A stretch of DNA of 38,371 nucleotides from Basidiobolus ranarum. Taxonomy: Eukaryota > Basidiobolomycota > Basidiobolomycetes > Basidiobolales. The translations under genes and the position numbers were made by a program. Shown one piece after another: positions 10,444-21,100 of the stretch. Under the pieces are notes generated by a model that was given only the letters and a program-made list of their open reading frames with translations, was not told where the DNA came from and did not search any database. The DNA is taken from contig JASJQH010000047.1 in assembly GCA_040143965.1 (NCBI GenBank), forward strand, positions 1 to 38,371. Reading direction: 5' to 3'. Positions within the stretch are counted from its first letter, which is position 1. Each line of letters opens with the position of its first letter.

Positions 10444-10866
10444 TTGAGCACCTTCGCTGTTGTCCCTAATCAAGTGGATTCGCAATTTCTGAAGCTGATT
10501 ATAGGTGACAATACCACCAAAAATGCACTCGCCTCTCAGATATCCTACGGCCTCATTGACCAGGTACCTTTACCCTAAGGTGGAGCCCACAAGAATGATG
10601 ATATGTGCACACAAGAAAGAAGGCGGAGTGTTTATATATGCTGACAATCACGTGCTTGGCCAACTATTTAATTAATTAGATCATTACAAGCATAACACAA
10701 AATATGCAAAGCTAATATGATCTCCCCAATTGAGTATAATCACTAGGATTGAACTCTGCCAATGATAGGGTGAAAATTGTAGTTTAAGGTAATACATCAC
10801 TACACAGTCCCAGGAATTCATGCGTCTCTTCCAGAGCAAAATTATCGAGGCTTTGGAACTTTCCTA
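10444..10866 (+). pseudogene. Exon-like fragments of an unidentified protein
   Basis: A stop-free 40-codon stretch at 10444-10563 (includes FAVVPNQVDSQFLKLI, then DNTTKNALASQISYGLIDQ) is followed directly by a GTACCT donor-like site. A second stretch at 10808-10866 (SQEFMRLFQSKIIEALELS, ending in TAG) follows an acceptor-like CTACACAG. The residue make-up is far more protein-like than the surroundings. I do not recognise the family. No start codon or further exons are convincing, so this is either a gene relic or part of a small undetected gene. Confidence 0.3.
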
Positions 10867-11439
10867 GCTCTTGGGTATTATTGATATTTACTGTCCAATA
10901 GGGAAAAGGATGGCATATTAGGGGAGTGTTAATAGGGTATAGAAATCCATGATGGAGGCAACGCTCTCCCTAGGATCCTTGGTAAATTACTTCAAGACAA
11001 AGAGTGTCAACGGTTTTGCGAGCTTTGCTTGACGATTGGGCTTCTGAAATCATTTGTTAGTATTTTACCTTATTTCTGGTTAGGTTGAATTTATATCTTA
11101 TTTGTCCCATAGAATCCACTTTTGCCCCTTCCTTTCTCAATACTTTAACCTTGTTTATTTATATTATCTTATCCAATATCCCTTTATATCCCGAGTATTC
11201 TAATTCTACTCCTTAATATTTTAATCGACTTGCGTTTCTTCAACGTGTGTGAAGGAAGTTATCAATATTAAGCGATATCTCACACTCGTTAACTTTCACT
11301 AATATAGGTACTTGGACATTACCAACGTTTAGTCACTACCTTGGTTTTCTCTCTCACTCAAAGTTCTCAAAGTACAAACCACTTTCAGAAGACGGCCAAT
11401 AATTGTTTCATCTGTAACACGTATTGATTGGCGAACTTC

Positions 11440-14400
11440 ATGAGTAACAATATTAAAGTAGTAGTTCGTTGTCGTCCTCTCAATGCAAGAGGTAAAGCTA
11501 TCAAAAGCAAGAGAACATCATTTTTAAGGTCATCTGTTAATATAATTACGTAACCATAGAGAAGGCAAGAGGTGCACAATGTCTCATCCGAATGGAAGGG
11601 AATCAGACTTTCATCACCAAGCCAGATGATAATTCGGTGAAAGCCTTTGCTTTTGATCGCTCGTATTGGTCGTTTGATAAAAACGATCCTACTTACGCTA
11701 CTCAGCAAACCCTATACAACGACCTAGGTGAAGAGTTATTAGACCACGCTTTTGGTGGTTATAATACTTGTATTTTTGCTTGTACGTAAGAATGATACTT
11801 CTTGAAAGGGTCTTGAAATGTATATACTTATTTATTTTTCACTATTATAACAGATGGTCAGACAGGTTCTGGAAAATCCTATTCTATGGTAAGTGGAGTA
11901 TTCTTCTCTGATTCCTCATCCAAATTCAAGTTACTTATTTCATTGGGTTTTCTTTTTATCAAAAGATGGGTTATGGTGAAGATAAGGGTATTATCCCTTT
12001 GACATGTTGTGAGTTATTTCATCGGATGGACTCCAACTATGATCCAAATGTGAAGTACAATGTACAAGTATCATACATGGAAATTTATTGCGAAAGGGTT
12101 AGGGATCTTTTGAATCCTAAGGCTAAGGGAAACATGAAAGTTCGTGAACATCCAAGTATGGGTCCTTATGTTGAAGATCTTTCAAAGCTGATGGTTACGT
12201 CGTTTGCTGATATTGAGGCACTTATGGATGCCGGTAATAAGGTAAAACCAGCAACTGTGCATGCGCATGTCTGTTTACTTTATGATATATCAAATTACAG
12301 AGCCTTACGATGTTGCTTTATAAAACGATAGTCTAGAACCGTTGCTGCGACGAATATGAATGAAACGTCCAGTCGTTCCCATGCTGTCTTTACACTTATA
12401 TTGACGCAGATCCGATTTGATCCGGAAACAAAAATGTCTTCTGAAAAAGTGTCGAAAATTAGGTGAAGATTCGTTCATTTATATACTTCTCTAAACCCTT
12501 ACTGCAATACATATTTAACTGTGTGTTTCCTCGGTTCAGTCTGGTCGATCTTGCAGGTAGTGAACGTGCCGATTCTACAGGGGCTACCGGAACTAGATTG
12601 AAAGAAGGAGCAAACATTAACAAATCTTTAACAACTCTTGGTAAAGTTATTTCCGCTTTAGCTGAAGCCTCTTCAAAGAAGAAAAAGAAAGATGAATTTG
12701 TGCCATATAGAGATTCGGTATGGATTCATTAACTTTATATTTCTTTCAATTGTAAACATGTAACTTATTTCTATTCTTTTAGATCCTTACTTGGCTTCTT
12801 AAAGATTCCCTTGGTGGAAATTCAAAAACTGCTATGATAGCAGCCATTTCTGCTGCTGATTATGATGAAACCCTCAGTACCCTTCGTTATGCTGATCGTG
12901 CTAAGCAGATTCAAAACAAGGCTGTGGTTAACGAAGATCCAAATGCCAGATTGATCCGTGAATTGAAAGAAGAACTACAGATGTTACGCACCAAGTTGGT
13001 CGCCTACGATCCAGCCGAGGCTGAAGCATTGGCAGCAGGTGGTGGAAGCTACTCTGTATCTAGCCCTGGTCTTTCCTCTGGCCCAGCAGGGAAAATCAGG
13101 GATCAGCTCCAAGCTTCAGAGAAGCTCATGGCTGAACTGAATGAATCTTGGGAAGATAAACTGAAAAAAACCCAGGATATTCAAACGGAACGGGAAAAGG
13201 TTCTAGAGGAATTGGGTATCTCCATTGAAAAGAATCAAGTTGGTGTTTACTCTCCCAAACGAGTACCCCATTTAGTCAACTTAAATGAAGATCCATTAAT
13301 GTCCGAATGTCTCGTTTACAATCTTAAATTTGGAAATACTAAAGTTGGAAGAATGGATTCTGAAGTAACCGCGGATATTCGATTAAGTGGCTCTAATATT
13401 CTCGAGGAACATTGCTACTTCGAAAATAACAATGGTATTGTTACACTATACCCTGGAGAAAATAGTATGACCATGGTAAATGGACGGCGTACCAACGATC
13501 CTAAAAGACTCAGATCTGGCTTTCGTGTCATCCTCGGAGATAATCATGTTTTCCGGTTCAATAATCCCGAAGAAGTCAGACGTGAACGTGATATGCAAAA
13601 GAGTGCGCTAAGTAACTCGGTATTTCCAGAAGCTTCGTCGCCAACTCCAGACGAGCATGATAGACCCGAATCTCCCACTTCTACAATCTCTTTGGCCTCC
13701 GAAGTTGTGGATTGGAATTTTGCATGGAAAGAAGTTGCCAATACTATGTACAATGCCGATGGTACTCCATTTCCTTTGAGTATCAAAGATGGCGAGGGTG
13801 AAGACTCTTTCATGTTAACAAGCCCTGACCCAGCTCGTCTAGAATTTGAAGTAAAACTTCATCTAGCTCGTAATGAAATGCAACAACAGCTAGAGGTTCA
13901 AAAGCAAGGGTACGAAGAAAAGCTTAAAAAACTCGAAACTGGAAGTAAATCACCTGAACAGACAATCGAAAGAGAAACTTTGGAAGAAAAGCTTAAAGAA
14001 ACACAAGTTAAAATGGAAAAAATGCTCGTACGGCAAAGGGATGAGTACGAAAAGAAGATCAGACGCATTTCCACCTTGCCTCCTGGAACTTTCTATCAAG
14101 AACCAATTGTTTACACTGAGAGAGAAAAGGAATTGATAAATTGGACTCTTGGCCGCATGCGGGCCCGTCGTACCGTTAACATGGCTGAAACAGTTCTAGC
14201 TAACGCGGTTGTTTTAAAAGAAGCCAACGTTATTAGCAAGGAACTGGGAAAACAGGTCACTTACCAATTCACCATTGTGGAAGATTATCCATTTATCCAG
14301 CCTGTATCTTTCTGGGAATGCATGTCGGCTTTGAATCAGTTTGATAACCAAGAAGACTCGGATTTGTTCCAATGTCCAAAGCCATGCATTGGAGTCAAAG

Positions 14401-16689
14401 TAATTGACATGAAGAATGAAGTGATTTATACATGGTCTATCGACAAACTCAAATCTCGACTGAGACGCATGCGCCAATTGTATAATTATATTGATCAACC
14501 CACTTATCGAAAGCATTTCAACTTTGAGGAGCCATTTTATGAAGATCCACCTACATCGTTCACTCTTATCGGAGGTGCTTCCGTATATCTCAAAAATCTT
14601 TTGTTCAGGTTTGCCCAAGAACACAGTGTCCCGGTCCTTTGTAGGTACACTGGTAAGATTAAGGGGTATTGCCGTGTCGCCCTTACCCCTGTCATCGATA
14701 AGGAAAATAACGGACTAGCTTCACCTCTCATCTCCCCCAGAACGAGTGGAGATGAGAGTGAGGCTGAAGGTCTTGTTGATACATCGCAATCACTTGGGGT
14801 GGGAGATCAGATCAAGTTCAAAGTTAGTATCATTGAATTATCCGGATTCTCTGAGGATGACTACACTCAAGTTCACTGTCAATTCCGTTTGGCTGGCTTT
14901 GGTAGCGTCAAACCTCTGTCTGAAAATGACAAGATATTCGCGACAGACCCTGTCACTGATTTTGAGAATTTGCCTATTTATTTTGGATATCATCAGGTGA
15001 TATCCATGACTTTAACTGAGGAAAGCTTAAACCATCTCCGTTCTAATCACCTCATCTTCGAGGTATACGGTCGTGCGAGACCAAAAGTTCTATTTGAAAT
15101 AGAACAGTGGGATTCTCAGCAAGAAGGTGGTGATGTCGTACCAGCATCTGATACCATGAGTATAGCCTCTGATAGATCAAAGCCTGTCGAGAGAAGATCC
15201 GATGAAGAGTTGGTAGCTGAGGAGCATCACGATGTGTTAGCTTGGGCACAGATATGTGAGTTGGGCCCCACAGGTGAATATGTTGCTGTGCCTGTTCAAA
15301 CAACCAACGCAATGGACTCAGGCGCTTTTATGCTTCGTCAAGGTCTACAACGTAGAATCGTTTTAACCTTATCACATAGTAGTGGACATCAGTTTGAGTG
15401 GACTAAAGTTACAAAAATGAAAGTCAGTCGTATTCGTTTACTCGAAAATAGAGCTCGTATAGTAGAGTCTAAGCCTCGTAAAGACCTCGAACTAAACATA
15501 GTTCCATCACAATCAGTAATATATCGCCCAGATGGGACCAGCTGTCTAATAGCTCAGGCTTCATGGGATAGTTCACTTCATGATTCTGTCTTCTTGAACA
15601 GGGCCACTGCTTCTAATCATCGTGTTATGATGACATTAAACTGGGAGCTCGAAGCGGATCGTGTCTGCGAGCCAATATGCTTTAGTATGGATATCGCCGT
15701 TCAAGTTCAAGGACGTGAAGCTCGCACTCTTACGAAAGGATTAATGAAGTTCTTAGGGGGATCTAGCAAACAACTTTATAAAATGAGCACTGTTTTCCAA
15801 GTAACCCTAAAGCCACCCATTACTCGTAAATTAACTGAGCTATGGCGAATGAATACGGCGTCAACATATATTCGTGGTGAAGAATTCCTTGGAGGATGGA
15901 AACCTCGTGGAGTTTCGTTAGTAAAAGAGTATCGCCTCATTCATGAGCGTATTCGCGTTGTTGAAGAAGTCGAAAGCACTAGACAACTATTAAAAATGAG
16001 AGAGATTCTAGGCATTCAAACATCAAGTTCCACTAACATTCCTCCTGAGGAGCTTTGCCAAAAAATCATCGCATTGTGGCAGCGCCCACAAAGAACTATT
16101 GATGATGACATTGTTATTGATCCTAATCCTCCACTTCCTGAAGAGATGACAACACTAGAGCAAGAACCTTCTTTTGAAGATAGCGCCCTCGGTGCGTCCG
16201 CTACACCTTCTATTTCGGAAACGTCCTCAAAGCATCTTGCGCAATCCATTGGATCCATCAAAGATCAAGTAAAACTTACAGCTCAAGTCAAAGTAATCAA
16301 CAAATCCGATACAATAGCCAAGAGAGGGTATTTGTATTATCCTGAGGATCCGCAAGATATCTTTAACTGGTCGAAGAAGTGGTTTGTCATTCGTCGACCC
16401 TATCTGTATATCTATGCCAACAATTCCGAGTCAGACGAACAAGCTGTAATTAACTTGACAGCTGTAAGAGTCGACTATCAGCAAGACCTTGAAAACATGT
16501 TGCAGGTATGGCATTTATAAATTCTTGTATATTGAAATTTCTCTTCTAACCTTTGAAATATTACAACAGAGAAAGCATGTTTTTGCTATCTACACTAGCC
16601 ATAATTCCTATTTACTACAAGCACCCTCTCAAGCGGAAATGGATGATTGGATTGGTCAAATTGATCAATGGTATCATGCACTTTCTTAA
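11440..16689 (+). CDS. uncA: Kinesin-3 (UNC-104/KIF1A-type) motor protein (8 exons)
   Basis: Exons 11440-11491, 11560-11781, 11854-11888, 11966-12241, 12332-12462, 12540-12717, 12783-16505 and 16570-16689 give 1578 aa. The N-terminal motor (~1-350) has VVVRCRPLN, the P-loop [13 protein letters not shown], switch [11 protein letters not shown], switch [10 protein letters not shown], the kinesin-3 K-loop [16 protein letters not shown] and the neck-proximal [14 protein letters not shown] forkhead-associated domain lies at ~465-560 ([14 protein letters not shown] onward). Coiled coils follow at ~640-720. A KIF1B/DUF3694-type region is near 1120-1280 ([13 protein letters not shown]), and a C-terminal PH domain is at ~1475-1575 ([14 protein letters not shown] ... 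[17 protein letters not shown]). This is the fungal kinesin-3 that moves early endosomes and other vesicles towards microtubule plus ends; the PH domain binds membrane phosphoinositides. Length and order are normal for the family. All motor introns are short; the tail is one long exon. Confidence 0.95.
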
Positions 16690-16953
16690 GTAGACTAGTC
16701 TTTTCTTCGTTGCCACCTCCCATCATTCTCATTTTGTTTAAAACTCATTTCTTTTAATGGACCTGACCCTTGGATAAACACTAAAGTCTCTCTTGAATCG
16801 ACTAATATTAAAGAGGCGAACTCTTTGAACAGACGGTTAGCCTAATTTAAAAGCCCCTCTTTCACAAACTTTTCAAAGCACATTTTTTAGTATACCATGT
16901 ATTTAATCCACTTTCTATTCAGTTCTTCTGCAGTGAATACTTTGTTCACTCTT

Positions 16954-16988
16954 TAAACCACCCAGTTCTCTTTTTATCGGGTGGTTTA
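16954..16988. terminator. 10-bp perfect inverted repeat downstream of kinesin
   Basis: TAAACCACCC (16954-16963) pairs with GGGTGGTTTA (16979-16988) across a 15-nt T/C-rich loop, ~265 nt past the kinesin stop codon. A weaker 5-bp stem (GTGAA/TTCAC, about 16933-16949) lies just upstream. Probably within or just beyond the 3' UTR. Confidence 0.4.
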
Positions 16989-17207
16989 CCCTAACCCTGA
17001 CTGTAGCCCCTGTTATGTCTCATTAGTGCTAAACTTCTAACAAAACATTCAAACTTGATATCAAATGATCAGATGTACTTCAGCTTCATAGTTTCGTCTA
17101 TTAATGATCCCTATGTCTGGTATGTAGTTGTCGTCATTAACGTCGCTAAAGTTTTGGGGCTTAGAATAGTATATTTGGTAGAACTCTATGTGGCACAATT
17201 GTTTCCA

Positions 17208-17280
17208 GGGTTAGGGTAATGCACCTTTTTGAGATAAAAGCAATAGACGGACTAAATGAGCCAAAGCGAGTTAGGGTTAC
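17208..17280 (+). other. Two telobox-like TTAGGGTT motifs
   Basis: GGGTTAGGGTA at 17208-17218 and GTTAGGGTTAC at 17270-17280 match 1.5 units of the fungal telomere repeat TTAGGG. They lie in the spacer ~0.9 kb before the cyclase start. Confidence 0.4.
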
Positions 17281-18173
17281 AAAAAGAAGCCAAGCCAATT
17301 GAAGCACGGGGTAATTAGCTTATTTGGTCGAATACTAGTTTAATATACTGGATCACGATCATGTCGGTCACAATTTAATTAACAGCTAGCTGATCTTATT
17401 CTCTCCTACTTGCTGTAAATCCTAGATGGACCATCCTTAGCATATCCCTAGCCATATTCCTCGCATAGGAAACGTAATCTCTACAGGTGGAAATCTTCGA
17501 GGACATTGCTCTAGGCTTTGCACAGTAGCATTCAGGCTTTGTGCGATATTTAGGTATCATTCCGTGTATCATTCCGTAGCTGGAAACAAAATCGTGAGTA
17601 GAACCATGCTCACTGTGGAACCATAGACATTGAATGTTTCTCTCAATCCTGATATGATATATCAACAACATAATGTTACTATTCTAACTGATTATTTGTT
17701 CCTCAAACACCTTACTGGTAGCGTTTGTGTTCTCAGTGTTGGTATATTTTTCTTATATCTCTTCTGATTTGATCTGTATTCCCCTGTCCCTACTCCTATT
17801 TCTAGCCATCATCCCATTTTAGTCAATATCCGTATTGCTTGCTTGATACAATTCATCGCCTCTTCTTAAGTTTTACATTATCATTACCCTCTCAACATCT
17901 TTGTCGAGGCTAATTCCTTTGTCAAACCAAAATATATTATAGTAAGTAGTTCTTGATTTGCCACTATAAATATTGGCTTGTTCGCCTTCTCTCCTCTTTC
18001 GTAGTAGCGAACCATTGAGCGTTTGGTTAGTCTCTACCAACAATTGTCCACTTATTATTTGCCCACTACTTTGACAGCTTATAACCAGAATGCTGAGCAA
18101 TTATAACTGTACTAAACATTTTCTAATAGGTACCTCCAACCTGTTTTAGTTTATTTTTATTCGCACTTTCGTG

Positions 18174-21100
18174 ATGCGAAACCCTGGCTCGAATAAGCAA
18201 GAAACCTCTACTGCTGCTGACACTCATACAAAAAACTCACTTTATCATCACGACTGTGTCTCTCTTGACCGACTAAAAGCAGAGCCAACAATTTCCCACT
18301 ACCCTATTGACAAAACTGGTGTACCAAACATCAATATCTATCCTTCTCCTTCCCCTTCATATCAAGAAAACTTTCAGAAGGAGCCTATCTTTATTTCTGA
18401 AGACGCGGAATCGACTCTAACTAAACCTAGAAGTAATTCAGGATTGCAATTATCCTTTTCTCACCAGAAACGCTCTTCTTCACCTGATTTTACTCCAAAA
18501 AGTCCATTTCATCCGAATTCGCTTACTCCAACTCGAGAATTACGTAAGTCTTCATCATCAAGTCATTTGGCGCTTAACCACACTCCAAGTAGAACATCTT
18601 CGATGACTTTGGATTCAACAAGGGAGAACAAGGATAATGGCCACATATCTATGATTTCCAATTTCGAAAGTTCCGGGAGTTCTAACAGCAACACTTACCA
18701 ATCCCAATCTGGTGTTTGGAAGTCCTTCAAAAATAAGTTAGGCAAATTCAAAAGTAAAGACAGAGTTGGAAGTACAGAAGGTAACTGGTAAAGCTTAAGT
18801 TAAGATATATACGACTTTCATCTAACCTTTGTTTAGTGGATAATAATAGGAAAGGATCTCACTCTTCTGATAAAAGTTTGATAAGCGACGAGTCTTCTTC
18901 ATATTTGCCGAAACGTCGTGGGAGTGATGGTTCATGGTCTAGACATCGTAAAAGAAGCGAGGAGGAGTTACAGCCGGTAGCAATTTAACATTACTCTTCT
19001 GTTATATTTGTAAACTAACCTTAAGTTGTATTCATCTGTTAGATTCGTGGAATTAATGGATTTGATTGTATGTATTTCAGTTAAAATTTGGTTCAGAGTT
19101 AGAACAAGTTACTCACGATAAATGAATCTAGTGGAAATGGATGGGATTGTAAACCCTGAAGCGATAGCTAGAGCTAATAACCGCTTACATACAGCGTCAT
19201 TCATCGAAGGTGGAGATAATGCTATTAACCTTGAGGAGTGGAACAACACCTTGCATAGAAAAGAGTCAGCAGAAGCCTGGATTCCACCTGAGTCCTGGGC
19301 AGTTGTGCTACCATCTTCAAGTCAACAAATTACTGACGACGAAGAAGAAGATTATCAAGAAGTGCAACAAATTGAAAATGAGAAATCACTTGCTAGTAAC
19401 GAACCGGTAAATATTAATACCTTAAGTGAGTTTCTTCACTTCAAGACATTTTCTGACAAATTGATAGTATTGTATCCGTATTTTTCGAGAGGACTCTACT
19501 TTTGGTACAGTAACTGTTCCCATCCACATCGTAGCTGCAGATCTATGCGAGATTTTAGGACGTAAATTCTTTCTTACTGAGCCCTCAAAATACAATCTCT
19601 ACGTGCAGCGACATGGCCTTGGTAATATTTCTAGAGATTTCTCTTGACAGTTTCACTCTTATTTACGTTTCTTCAGTAAGGATATTTGCAGCCCAAGAAC
19701 GACCAATTCAATATCTTAAGCGAATGTTGGAGCAAATGGGGTATACCAGTAAAGATAAACTGAGAGACCAGTGCAGAGAAGACAACACCTATTTATGCCG
19801 GTTCACATTTAGTCTAACCAGTCTCCAAGCAACTAACGTGGTGAGTGGTCTCTTAACTGAGCATTTTGCAATGGTCTTGGTATATTAAATATTGTTGTAG
19901 GAATCTTGGCCAGCTAGCTTTCATGAGGTTGATCTTCCCTCACGAAACTTACAAACAGTTCCGATTTTATTGTTCAAACATGCATCTATCATAGTTACTC
20001 TGAATTTATCAAAGAATTTGATGTTGGACATTCCGTCAGATTTCATTCAAGTCTGTACAAGCTTGATGGATTTGAAGCTACGAAACAATGAATACAAGCA
20101 TATTCCTAATAGTATTCGTTATGCTAGCAAATTGGAGTGCTTGGACCTGTCGCATAATAGATTAAAAGAGGTAGAATCTGGCCAATTGCACTCTATACCA
20201 AATCTCAAGAAGCTCTTCCTTTTCAACAATCGGATCAACATACTCCCACCAGAGTTCATTGAGCTCAAGTCTCTGACGGTTCTTGATATATCCAACAATA
20301 AGTTCACTGAGTTTCCTAACTCTGTGTGCGAGCTCATCAATCTCAAGGAACTGTATGTGTCATATAACCGACTCCATCTGCTTCCCGAAACCATTGGAAA
20401 GCTAGTCAACTTAGAGGTGTTGCATCTATCCTGCAATCAGATATCTGGGTCTCTGCCTAAAGGGTTCCAAAATCTTCGTCAACTAATTGAACTCGACATT
20501 CACCAAAACAAGATTCACGATTTGGATGTTTTAGCCTCTTTACCTCAGTTGGAGAGATTATTCAGCGATCACAACTCAGTATCCAATCTCACAGCCCAGT
20601 TTCAGCTACTCAAGCATCTGACCCTGTCAAAAAACCATCTGACACAGTTCAACCTTTCTTGTGTGTCGAACACTTTGACAGACTTGAATCTCTCTTCAAG
20701 CAAACTTTCCACACTACCGGACGATGTGTTTGAACATTTGGGAGGATTACAAAGATTAAAATTAGATAATAATCATCTTGGAACTCTTCCGAACTGTATT
20801 GGCGCTTTGAAAAACCTGCAGGTCTTAAGTTGCACCAACAACTTGTTGGGTTCTTTACCAACTGAGATTGCTGGCTTGTTGGACTTGAGGGTGTTGGATG
20901 TACACAATAACAATCTGAAGACCTTGCCCGAAGAATTCTGGTGGTGTCCTAGGTTGACCGTGTTAAATGCCAGTTCTAACTTGCTGGAAACTTTTCCAGC
21001 TCCCAGTGCCTCACCACCTACCTTTTCCTCTGAATCACCTACATCGCCAATTGCTTCAGTAAAGGAAACCCCGTTATCTCGCACTGCACCTCCTCCTTTA

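Larger units (their letters stand above)
10085..11439. other. Spacer with hairpin and exon-like fragments
   Basis: About 1.35 kb between velvet B and the kinesin gene. It holds the velvet B 3' flank (perfect hairpin at 10295-10319, AATAAA at 10407-10412) and two exon-like fragments at 10444-10563 and 10808-10866. The last ~400 nt before the kinesin ATG are T/C-rich and form a plausible promoter and leader. Confidence 0.45.
16690..18173. other. Spacer with hairpin and telomere-like motifs
   Basis: The 3' flank of the kinesin gene and the promoter of the cyclase. It contains a perfect 10-bp inverted repeat (16954-16988) and three TTAGGGTT/CCCTAACC-type motifs (16988-17000 on the minus strand, 17208-17218 and 17270-17280 on the plus strand). 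No protein-like frame is convincing. Confidence 0.5.

Noticed and set aside
10740-10790. B-box-like GAGTTCAATCC on the minus strand
   Set aside because: The flanking bases do not form the T stem and no cloverleaf is possible.
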